Shown here piece after piece: positions 10,553-23,100 of a DNA stretch of 64,000 nucleotides. Position numbers and translations under genes: made by a program. The first letter of the stretch is position 1. Each line of letters begins with the position of its first letter. Under the pieces are notes generated by a model, which did no database searches, had not been told where the DNA came from, and was given only the letters and a program-made list of their open reading frames with translations. Source of the DNA: Cinnamomum chago (taxonomy: Eukaryota; Streptophyta; Magnoliopsida; Laurales; Lauraceae); contig CP142457.1 of NCBI GenBank assembly GCA_038049695.1, positions 27,241,001 through 27,305,000 of the forward strand. The letters run 5' to 3'.

Positions 10553-13500
10553 CTGCAAAAGAAGGTTAAGATGCAATGTTAAGAACCAAAACCATCAAAT
10601 CAAATAGAAGGAGAATGGGATCCAATCAGGAAGTTGTGATATTCAGTAGAAAGCATACAAAGAAAGACCCAAGTCACCTTTTATTTAAACAGTACCAGAA
10701 AGTGATGCAGTCATAAAAGGGGCACACGAGTCCTTTATGAATGAGGCTAAAGACCCCAGACCGTTTTTGGAGAATGTTAATAAATTCCAAAATCCATTTC
10801 TTCATCCAGTAGCTACTACAACAGTTTTTTTTATCGGTACCGCGGCAGCCCTTTGGTTAGGTATTGGGGTAACATTACCTATTGATAAATCTGTAACTTT
10901 AGGCCTCAGATGATGTACTAGCAGTGCATCAAAGATGCAGTGCATCAAAGATGCAGTGCATCAAAGATGCAGTGCATCAAAGATGCAGTCATCGATTCCC
11001 CAGAGAGGCCACAATTACAGCAAGCAAACATATTAATGACGAGGAACACATTTTTGCAATGCTATAATGGATGATGCCATGTGAATCACTAGAAACATGT
11101 GAAGTGTATGGCTAACCCAATCATGAAAGTTTCCTAAGGGGGCTGGAGAAGGCTACCATGAGACAAAAAATCTTCTTTATAAAGAGATTCGATTCGGATA
11201 CTCCAGCTTTCAAATGGAATGAACAGAACATTCATGTCTTGCACAAGGAGTAAAGTAAATGGTAAGTTTACCATTAAAGGCTTTCCATTTCAGGCTAATG
11301 CATCCAGGAGGGTCTTGTGCTTCATTTTTTATATCATTTCTGATGATGCTTTACATATGAGTCCTAACACAACAATGTCCAAATAAAGAAAAAAATTATC
11401 ATGAAGATTTCTCTTACAATAGGAATGTAATGTTGGTGATACAGGCCATAAGTAAATACATGGGATACATTCAGAGGGCAACCATCACTTATGTATTTAC
11501 AAGTTTTAATCTTGGATTTATGGAATTTGGGTTTCAAAGGTAAAACATGTGTTATGTTCCCTTCTACTGACTTCTCTTCTTTGCTTGTTTTTATTTATAT
11601 TTTAGGGTGACAGAAGCATTTGAGGAAGGCTACAGTATATCTGCTATGAAGAGCTCATTTTGGATTGATTGAATCTCAGATCCTAGCTCCGAGCCTTCAG
11701 GTACAAGGTCATGGGATTGGTTTGAGTTGTTTCTGAATCATCACATTGTTGCACAAATCTATTGGAGTTTATTGTCAGTCTGTCTAGAATCACCATATCT
11801 GAACACTTCTGGCAAATTTTTTATTGGTAACATAATTTGAATCTGCAACCTCATAGATGTGACAATAAGCACCTTCCAACTGTGCTACAGGCTTCTCTAT
11901 TTCTCCCAATATTTGGTACTTGGTAGGCATTTTATCTGTATATACATCAAGGAAAATATTTAATTATAGCGGTAAGGTGTTCCACAAGTCCACAATATTT
12001 GAACTCCAGTAGCACCAGAAAGTAAATGCCACTAGTTCATAAAAGGTCAGTTCCAATTGTTCATGATTGAAAAAACTCTAGCTGGAATTTCAGACATACA
12101 AAGGTCAAAAAAAAAAAAAAAAAAAGGGCAACACCACCTAAGTTTTTTTTAATAGTGGAAGGAAAAGTAAATTACCCTGACAATGGACATAAACTTCATC
12201 CCCCTATTGGTAAGCATTGCATTTGATGATGCGACAGCAGAAAGTGGTGACCCAAACTGAGGGGACAGCAGCACCATATCATCATCTTCTACCAAGTCCA
12301 GTACCATCTTTCTTGCTCGTCTGATATTCATTTCCAGCACCTCTTCAACATATGGATGCAATAGCACAATAAGCAACTTAGAAAATTTAAGTCCTTGTGA
12401 TTCCAACATCGAGCAATGACTTAAACTAGCCTGAACACAAATACTTGCAGCACGGAGAGCAGAAACTGTCTCAGGGGATGGTGCATTTTCTTTCACCAGA
12501 TGAACAAAAGACTCTAGCTCCCACTCAGCCCACTGCACAACTCTATTGGTGTACACGGGCAAATCTCCAAATATCAAACTGGATTCCTTAGACACCATTG
12601 AAATTGTAGAGAATACGAGCTGTGATAGAGTTGCAGCATATGTTTCCGAGTAGATCGAACAGGAGGGAAGAAAAGCCTCAATGTCTTTATGAAGATATGC
12701 ACCATAAGCTTTAAGTAATAACTGATGTGCCGATGGACCCCTCCCAAGCTTATGTAAACCTGACAAAGCTTTCTTTAGCTCAGCAAACCTCACGGATGGC
12801 TGCTCAGCAATCTCGATAAGCTGATCAGTAAGCATGACCTTCCTTTTCAGGAATGCAACCTTATATGAGGACACTTCAGAAGATGAATCGTCTCTCAGAT
12901 CATCATTGAGCTCCGAAGAACGTTTCTCTTCCTCGTCTAAAGCCAATAATGCTTCATCCATTTTATGCTCTGCCAAAAGGATATCAATCTTCTCTAAAAA
13001 TGTTATCTTGTGCTCCTCTATTTCATTCGGCAAGAGATCCTGAAATTCAACAACCTGATGCTTGTCAGCTTCATTGGCCTCACTATCAGTAGCTTGGTTC
13101 CACTCTTCCAACTCACGGCAAACCCCACTCATCAGATCCTGTACAAGAATCCGTTGTGCAGATATGTGCTTTTGAAGTTCAGTCAGTTCATGCTCCATTT
13201 CAATAACCTCTTCAGATATCCTGCATAAAAATCAGAGCAAAAATGGTGATTTAGTAGGCAACATTGATTTTTAAAATATAGAGGAGTTTACCAAAAAAAT
13301 CACTTTAGATGCACCCTATACCAAAACGGTCATTTTAGTTTCCCTCTTACCAAAGTCGTCTTCCCGCCCAAAAATTCTTTTTTTTTTTTACCAACTTTTT
13401 TGTATTTTAAGGATCAATATCAACCCTCCGCGTGAAAAATGCAGTTTCCATCATTTTCCTCCTCCTCTGTTTCCCAAACCCATCCCAATGGGGAAGACTC

Positions 13501-16500
13501 AAATGCTCAGTTCCACACCACACTTAAATCAATACAAAACAAGGGTTGGGTTTGGTGTCTGATCTCAGTGTCCGGTGTGGAACTGAGCATTTGGGTCTTC
13601 CCCAATGGGTTGGGTTTGGGGAAGAGAGGAGGAAGATGACGGAAAACTATTTTTTTTCACGTGCAGGTGTGGGGGAAGGGTCAATATCGACCCTCAAAAA
13701 AGTCCGTAAAATTTTTTTTTTTTTTGGGGGGCGTGAAGACCCCACTTTGGTAAGAGGGAAACTAAAATGACCATTTTGGTATGGGTGCATCTAAAATTAT
13801 TTTTTTTGGTAAAATCGTCTAAATTATATATAAGGTTAATAGGTCAGCTTGCATTAACATGTACCCCATAAGAGGGGCTGATCTTCAAGATTAATTTCAA
13901 GAAGGCTTACGATCATGTTGAGTGGGACTTTCTAGATTATATGCTGCTTAGGGTTGTACAAAAAATCCGATATCACCGCAAAACCGAACTGAACCGACCG
14001 AACTGGGCGGTTCGGATTGGTTTATAGTAGATCGGTTCAGTTAACGGTTTGAAAATTATAAAAACCGCATACATCGGTTAGTTATCGGTTTGAGCCCACG
14101 ATTAACCGCTTAAACCGAATCGACTGTATATAGTAACTTAAGTGTTGCTTTTTTTACTATTTTAGCCTTAGGGTTTCATTTTTTACTACTTTCAAAGTTA
14201 CATTCCATAACCCCATTCTCACATGAACTCAACTGTCAACACTGCCTCAATGCATCTCCTCTAATCTCTCAAATGATTTTTGATACTTCATTGCAGATGG
14301 AGGGATTACTGTACAGGGTGTTTTCCTTCCATCATAATTCTTACTTCGTTTTAATGAAGTTTTCATCAGAAGGCTGCACTCTTTTGATGGTTGGTTTTGG
14401 TCTCACCTAACCAATGTGTTAAGAAACCTTCATTTCTGAAAAATACAATGGGTTCTGATACAGATTCCGTTTGTGTGACTTTTCTTGACATGAACTATTA
14501 TTCTATTGTAATTCCAAATGGTATCATGTGGAATGAATATTTCACTGCAAGCTGGTTTTATTTTTTTTTATTTTTTTATTTTTTGCGCTTGCGTTTAGTC
14601 CAAACTCTCTTTTTGGAGTAGAATTACTTTTTATATGCGTTTAGTCCAATTTGGAATGTTGGAATGTTGGATTTTTATGTTTGCAATAAACATTGGAATA
14701 AATGCAAAAGACAGGATATCATCATTTTGAAATTTTCAATGTTTGATTTAAAAAAATAAAAAATAAAAAACAACGGTTTAACCGACCGAACCAAACCGAA
14801 CCGTTTAGTTCGGTTCGGTTTAAGCCCTCTCCATCGGTCAGATCGGATCGGTTAATTAAAAAACCGACAGGTTCGGTTTGATTGTTGGTTTTAGTGTTAA
14901 ACCGATCCGAATTGCCCATGTGCAACCCTAAATTGCTGCTCAGATTTGGTTTCAGAGAGAGGTGGCGTGGTTGGATGAAAGAATGCATCTCTTCTACTTC
15001 CTTCTCAGTCTTGATAAATGGCTCTCCTTGCAGGTTATTTAAAGCTTCCAGAGGTCTTCGACAAGGGGACTCCCTCTCCCCTTTTTTGTTCACAATCGTA
15101 GCAAAAGCTTTGGGTACTTCGTTGTTAAGGGCAAAGGATCTTGGTTTGTTTAGAGGTTTTATGGTGTGCAGAGGTGGAGACTGTTACTCATCTTCAATTT
15201 GCGGATGACATGATTTTGTTTTGTTCAGCTAATCAAGAGGAGGTGGTTAATTTGAAACGGCTTCTTCAATGCTTTCATCTGTGTTCCGGTTTGGAGGTTA
15301 ACTTGTCTAAGAGTTTGTTGGTGGGTGTGGGTTGTCCTGAGGAGACTGTCAAGGACATAGTGAATTTGATTCATTGTAAAGCAGGGAAACTTCCTATTTC
15401 TTATCTTGGCCTTCCTATTGGGGGCGAACCAAGATCTAAAGAAATGTAGGGCCCAGTTGTGGAGAGAGTTGAAAGAAAGTTGTCTATTTGGAAAAGGAAA
15501 TACCTATCCTTTGGAGGCTGGATTACCTTGATCAAGTCTAGCTTTTCGAACATTCCGGGTTTATTATTTGTCTCTCTACAAAATGCCTAAGAAGGTGTGT
15601 GAGACTTTGGATCGTCTAAGGCGTTACTTCCTTTGGGAGGGGAAATGCGACAAAAGAAGATTCACTTGATGAAATGGAGTGAGGTCAAAAGACCTAAGAC
15701 GTATGGTGGTTTGGGCCTTAGGGACCTTGAGAAGAAGAATTGGGCGCTCTTGTCTAAATGGTGGTTGAGATTTGGGGAGGAGAAGGAGGCTTTGTGGAGG
15801 AAGGTTATTGCTCTCAAATATAGGGAGGACAAGTGGGGGTGGACTTCTAAGTTTGTGCCTAGGTATCGTCTATCGTGTGTTTTTGGTGGGGTGGGGGGGG
15901 GGGGGGGGGTGGTGTGTGGTGGTAATGGCTATGCGTCCAATGTAACGGGTGATGTCTTTTTAAAAGAGGTGGTTTTTATTGTTGGGAAGGGGAAAGATGT
16001 CAGTTTTTGGTCTAATGATTGGGTCGAGGTGGGTCCTTTAAGGTATTTGTTTCCTAGTTTCTTTAGAGTCGTTTCCAATAAGGAGTCTTCCATGTGGGAT
16101 TGTAGTACAGGGAGTGGTAATAATGTGTCCTGGGTAGTGTCCCTTAGGAGGTTCCTTCATTAGTCGGAAGAGGTTCAATACAGGGAGTTGTTGAATTTGC
16201 TTTCTAACACTTTTATTTGCAGGGAAGGCAAGGATAGGCGGATTTGGAAGCCATCCACATCCGGGGCTTTTACTTGGCGCTTACGGAAGCTAATCTCCCA
16301 AGAGCATCCTGTTTGCTAGTATGGTTAGGGTTGGTGCCTCCTCGTGTTGAGGCTTTTTGCTGGCTAGCATTGGCTCGGAAGATCTCCACGGCAGATAATC
16401 TTAGGAGGGGCATTTTGTCGAACTATATTAGATACTTATGTACTTTGTGGGAAAGAAAGGGAATATATTGATCACCTTCTTCTTCATTGCGAGGTGACTT

Positions 16501-19500
16501 CCTATCTCTGGTTCTACTTCATCAACTCGTGCGGGTTTTTTTGGTGCTTTCCAGGAACCTAGCAAGTTTGGTGGAGGCATGGGTGTGGGGTCCTTTTCGC
16601 GGTTGTGGTTCACTGCTTTGGCGTCTAATTGCATTCGCCATTCTTTGGGAAGTGTGGAAGGAAAGGAACGAGAGGATTTTTAGAAATCCCACCTCCTCTT
16701 GGGAGGGTTTGGTTTCGAAGGTTATTTTTTCAATTGCTAAGTGGGCTTTGGTCACAAAGGATTTTAGAAATCTCAATCAATCAGATTTGTTTCACAATTG
16801 GCAAGCTTATATAGGGTATGGTGCTCCTAAAGTAAAAAAGTCCATTTTTTGGATTCCTCCTCCTACAAGTATTTTAAATTCAATGTCGATGGTGCGGCGA
16901 GAAGCAAACCAGGGCTGGCGGGTATTGGTGGTGTGCTTCGTAAGGATAAGGGTGAGATGTTGCTTATGTTCTCTAAAAGTATGGGGACTAGAGATTCCAA
17001 TGAAGCGAAGGTGTTGGCTATTTTGGAAGCTCTCCAAATCTTTTCGGCTTCTTTCCATGGCCCATTGGTGGTGGAGAGTGATTCTACTAATGCAGTGGGG
17101 TGGCTCTTGTAGCTTGATTCTAGACCTTGGAAGTTTCAATAATTTCACTTCAACGAATTAAAGAGGATCTCCTCCTCTTTGGTTGTCTTCTTTGGTCATG
17201 TGATGAGGCGTGCCAATAGTATTGCGGAAGCTTTTGCTAAACAAGGGGTGGATAGAGATTCCCCATGGGTGGGTTTTTCTATGTAATCTTTTGTTTTTGG
17301 GGGTGGTTTTGTTTTGGTTTTTTCGCTTTGGTGGGTGGGGTATAATACTTTTATACCCCTTGTATTTCTGATTATCTTTCTTGTGCCTTTTGTCTTTTTT
17401 CTCTTTTAATAAAGGTTCCATTACCGATCAAAAAAAAAAAAACATGTACCCCGTAATGAAAGCCTGATCTTCAATAAAATTGGATTGTTCCTGATTAAAC
17501 TGAGCGTTTTTTAAAAATACAAATGTATCCTTTCGTGTAATCGTATCTTAGTTACATGGGTATTTTTGTCATTCTATTTAAGTATGCTCTGTTAATAAAA
17601 TAATACAGATTAGTCATGCATGACACACGCGACTATCCCTCTTGCATTTCTTCTTTCTTTCTCGTTTCTTTCCACCACTCCCTTCTTTTTCCCTTCTTAA
17701 ATTCTTCCGTTTCTTTCTTGTAATATCCTCTTTCTACTTGGCATCAGAGTATGAGTGGGACCTAGTTAGACTTCAAACAGCTAAAATTAACATGCATATT
17801 CCTGACATAAGGAATCGATTCTCCAGGGTATAAAAAGTTATTATATGGATTGAGAATTTGTGACATACATGTCATTTTGGGTAAGTTTTCAGCTTATTTA
17901 AGGGGTTTTGAAGGTTCCCAAGAGAGACTGACGTAAAATCTGGTTTGCTGATTTGATAAGCTGCTCAACCAAGGGCTTTTTTATCTATATCTGTATCAAT
18001 ATGGTGTGCTTGGGTGGGTTTTCCCAGTTCAATGAAAAAAATTTCATCAAATTGTGTGAAGATCAAGATTGCTTTAGTCCATTCCCCCTCCAGAGTGTTG
18101 ACACCAGATAGTGTGCTCTGGAGTTCCTTTTAGACTGGTATTGAGGTGCTACACTGCTACGTGATATGTCATGGTTGTGAGGCAGTAGACATCTAGGATA
18201 ACAACTAGCCTTGACTGATGGAGCTATTTAGAGTGGGCTCAGTCAGCCAAGATTTATCTTTGGCATGAAGAGACTCAGCTATAATGATAGAACCCAAATT
18301 CCAAAAACATCAAAGGATGATAAAAGGGTATGCTGACTGGGATGCGTAGGATCAGATGATCCTTTCACAACTCCAGCATTCCATGGAGTTAATGGCGATA
18401 TCAATTTCAAGCACATTCATGTTTTCCCAGATTTACATTGTTGAGTGGATTGAATCTCCACTGTGATACCCCCAAGACCTATGATGCACGGATACTTCGA
18501 AATGGACAATGTATCATCTCATATCGTATCCGATACTTCACTTTTTATGTGTAAAATCCGTGTCCTGCCGTGTCTATGACGTCTCCTTGCCGTATCCATG
18601 CCATATCAGTGCATCATATAGCCCAGGACAACTCTCTCCATTCTTCATATAGAAAAAAGTCGTCATTGGGTAATTAAGTTAGTAGCTCCCAACACCTCCG
18701 TGATGTGATTTTATTTTTGCTACTCCAGGTAGCAGTATTCATGGCCCAACAGAATGTGCAGGGTATAAAAAATGAACCACCCCATTGACCCCTGGCATGT
18801 CAATAGGCCAGGCCAGGCCAGGCTAGGGAATGATGCAGCAGCACCAATATGTCATTGGAGATAGACTCGTGGGCCATATGTGGGTCCCAAGGAAAACTAG
18901 AGATTTTTCTTATTTCATTATTTTCCTAATTTTATTTAACAGTTGTAATTAGGATTACGTTTCTAATTTCGGTAGGATTTTTATCTTGTCTCCTAGTTTG
19001 ATTAGGTTGTTTCTTAGCCCCTAAGTATCTGTTATTATTTATATGGCGTGGTAGAGATCATAATCTCAGAGTTTGAGTTGAATAGCATTTTCCCTCCTAG
19101 GATTTATTGTTGGAGAGCATTCTTCATCGTGTGATTGTTTCGGTGGAAACCCTCATTGTGCTGCGGCACCTACGATCCAAATCCTAAACCCTAGGATTTG
19201 CATCCCTAGGGCAGAGGCGAAGCATGCCCAAGCCCAACTTGCTTATAATAGGACCACAAAATTAGGCCTCCATCGACCTTGCTATATGTTAAGCCAAAGC
19301 CCAGCCCTCATAAAAAAATTTCAAGCCGAAGACCAGGCCCCATAGTTTTGATTAGCAAATGATAAATTATTGATATTAAAATGCAAACACTAAGGACACA
19401 TTAGTGCAGCCACGTTTCCACATAAAAAGCGAAGAAAAGTTGGCTGTTTTTCTACGGCAAAATCTTTCCAAATTTGGTGAGGCCACTTTTTGATGAGGAA

Positions 19501-20140
19501 AAGCGCAAAATTGAGCTAAATTTTTTGCAATTCCACATAAAAGCATTTCCCTTTTTTTATATCATTTATGGTGTTAACTATAAAAGATGAACAATCCCAT
19601 TCAAAAGCTAAATCTTTTGTTCATCCTATATTGGAATATTTAGATCATTATATACTATGATTTTTGAAATGGTAGATCATTATATATTATGCTAAATGAT
19701 ATATGCCAGACAAGCAAAACAATAGTAGTTGTTTTAGTTCCTACAGTAGTAACTATTAGGGCTGACAATCTGGCCCTCTAGCGAGGGTACCCGGAGCGTG
19801 GCCTAACAAAGCCTGCAAAAATGACGAATTTTCTGCTTTTCCTAAAGCTGGAGAATAGGGCAGGGCCCGATTTTGAAAGCCCACTACCTTGAGGGCCTGG
19901 CAAGGACAAGACCATGCTCAACCAGGTCCAGCCCTTTGTTGTATTGAGATATATATAGGGGAAGTTTCAAGTGCATCTATCCCTCACCATAGGGTGACGG
20001 ACACTTCCATAATTGGGAATTTTCAAGTACAAAAGTTACTTTTCAAGTACATAGGGTGAGGTACACTTCATTGTCTTCATGTGCAAAAAGGGAAGTATCC
20101 CACACCCTATGGCGAGGGATAGATGCACTTGAAACTTCCC

Positions 20141-20187
<47 letters not shown>

Positions 20188-23100
20188 TGATATACACACA
20201 CACACACTACCCTTATCTAAAAGAGAAGAAAAGTTGTCGTGTTTATTTCTCTACACATCTGTAGGGCCCAGTTAAGATGATAACACTACATACCTTGCTG
20301 ATGGAGCCGACTTAGACACAACAAGTGGCCAAATGCAGGGCCGATTGTGAGACAGCGCATAGTACCCTAAGTTTAGTGGACTAGCGACTTTAGACCAGAA
20401 TTCAAGCCACGAGGAGTTTAAACACTAAACATAGACTTGGACCAGCTTAATTACACATGCCCAGGCTCACCTAAACAAACTCGAATCCTGTCATAATTAA
20501 ATCAGATTCAACTCTGCTGCAACCGTTGATTCGATGCATAAATTTATCAAGCCATATGATCCACAACCCTTCCCTGCAGCCCCCAATTTCATTTTTATTC
20601 ATGAAATCGCTCGATAGCACCATCCAATCCGAATTTGGTTTTTTTACATACTTTATCCATCCAATATCACCATTCCACCTTTTTCAATCAAAATTTTCAA
20701 AATGAAATTTTCCAAACAAAGTTTGCAATATAACTATCCAACCTTATCCAAATCATGAAATTGTTCGATCAAATTTTCCAAATTTCACTTTACCCATCCA
20801 ATCAAAGGCATACAAGAAAACTTTAAATAAGTTGAAGTGGGCAGCTGCCTTCCCCCAGCCCTCTGGCTCTGCCTCTACGTCAGCAGCAAGTTGACAGGCG
20901 GTGATGTTTTGAAGGAGGAAAAAAACAGTTAAGAGATGTCTTGTCCAAGCTGGGCATAGTAAACATGATGCACCAGCTTGAGGAGGGGTGTTAAGAAACA
21001 GCTAAGGGCTTTTTTTTGTAATTTTCTAGTAATTATGGACCAATTTGTAATTATAAAAACTTTGGTGGGAAGGGTTTCTTTCCTAATTCTGACAATAGTG
21101 AATAATATAATTAAATTGGTCGTAATTAAGGTTTGATGACCAGTCCCCATGGTTCTCTTTAAGTTCATTCTCCTTCTATAAAACCTTAACCTATTTCTCT
21201 AGCTATTTCCTCCTCTTTAATCTTTTGGGTTTTAACCTAGTTTTCTTGTGAATAACTTTCAACTAATAATGCATTCCAAAGATAAAAGGAACAGTAAAAT
21301 GGCATGAGTAAAACGGTGTCAGAAGACAGCAAGAAACATTCAGAACATTCCATAAAAAAGAAAAGGCAGTTCAAGTCAAATATTTCACCACTTTCTAAAA
21401 GTACGTTTAGGAATTAGGATATATTTCCTTTTTTTTATTGGTAACATGAATTGAACACACAACCTCAAGGTTGCAAGACTCATTCCATTGTAGTAAGAAC
21501 AAATAATTCAGGCAATTCTGAGGAAAATCAATTATTACTTATCAATAGTGATGATAAACCATGACTTTTAACATATCTGAGAGGTGAGGAGCAAAACTTG
21601 TGTACATTTTATTACCTTAGGAAAGCCAAGAACTTTGACTGCATATTTCCACATAAGCTCTCCACAGCATCCTTCAGATCTATAAGCTCAGTACAGAGTT
21701 TTCTAATTCCCTGCATGCAAAGAGATGGTAAGATAAAAACAACTACTACTTCCCTGAAGATTGGTACTACCATAACTCAGCCAACATTAAACAATAAGAG
21801 CAGATTTAATTCTAAGGATTCCCTGCACCAGTCTTAGTTGTTCACATTTGATATAAAAAAAACTTGATAATGTTGTGGTAAAAGCCTACAAACTCAAGAT
21901 GCATTTAGGTTAAACATCGTTCCATGTTTCAACAAACAAACACCAATCACTATAGACCCGTTTAGATTCCTCGTTGAATTCACAATGCAAAATCTACTAA
22001 ATTGAATTGTTTGGTTAAGACTTTAGTTAAGTCCTGTAGGCTACTTTAATTGTGTGTGTTGGATGTTTTACAAGAGTCTTAGTTTTATTATTGAAAGGTA
22101 TTAAGAATTTTCTTGGAAAATGATTCTAGAGTTCTGTTAGGAGTGGGATAGTCATTTGACATGTGATATGGAAGCCCATATATATTGGCTTGAGCATTCT
22201 GTATTCCATCCTTTTTGGCATAATTATCAAATAGCCCCTGCAGTATTTTTTTAGCCCTTAACTTCTACAGTTTCTAAAACTATAGTCTCTTCGGTCAAAA
22301 TCCATTTTAAAAAATTATATAAATACCCCTCCATGGTAAAAAAGTTGGGTCCTAATTCTGACATTTTTTATTGGTAACTGGTAAATTGGATTAAAGAAAG
22401 AGAGTCTGCAATCAAAACAAAGGAGTCTAAATTAATGAAAAGAATAAAAGCATTATAACCTATGCTATTACTATAACGCTACAAAATGAAAGCAGAATCA
22501 AGGATGAAGAGATTAGAGAACAAAAGCTATAAGTAGAGAAGAAGAAGAAATGGAAGAAGAAAGAAGCAAAAAATACAGAGGTAAAGGATAGAATTCATGT
22601 GCGTTACTTCATGCAAGACTATGCCTACTTTTATTAGCTTAACTTAAAATGCCTAATTACAAATGAACCCATTGTTCTACAAGATTACAAATATAACCCT
22701 GATCACGTGAAAAGAAAAGAAATGATAAAAAAAATTAAAAAATTACCATAAACTTGATCTTGTTTTCTACACTCCCACTCGAGCTGAGCATAGTTATCGA
22801 ACTTGTTCATCTTGCCAAGGCGATCTTGATATCTACTTCTACCAATTGCTTTTGTAAGCGCATTAGGTAAAGATCGCTTTGGCCTCAAAAACAAATGATG
22901 TATCATATTAGCTGCCACTTTTCCCAAATAAAATGGCAGTCAGGATCAATAATTCTATCTTCTCCTGATAATATGAATTCTCCACAAGATTTACTGCTAG
23001 ACTATCTCCATAGAATCATATAGGAACCTCAATTTACATTCCCAAATCAGCCAACAATAAGTTAATCCATAGAGCCATAAATGTCCTAAGTCTCATTGCA

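Larger units (their letters stand above)
13872..17440 (+). mobile_element. 5'-truncated L1-type LINE in EXO84C intron 2
   Basis: The element starts inside the reverse transcriptase ([20 protein letters not shown]) and ends in a run of about 12 A after AATAAAGGTTCC. It is bracketed by a 16-bp target duplication. It lies antisense to EXO84C. A hAT element (13948-14931) splits the reverse transcriptase. Without that insert it is about 2.6 kb. Confidence 0.92.

Noticed and set aside
10922-10990. CRISPR-like array
   Set aside because: Units of 16 bp are adjacent without spacers in a plant nuclear intron; a simple tandem repeat.
12834-13228. Plus-strand frames opposite EXO84C exon 3
   Set aside because: Shadows of the real minus-strand exon; serine-rich reverse translation.
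15885-15911. G-quadruplex regulatory element
   Set aside because: A plain G homopolymer in a dead LINE; slippage or assembly error is simpler.
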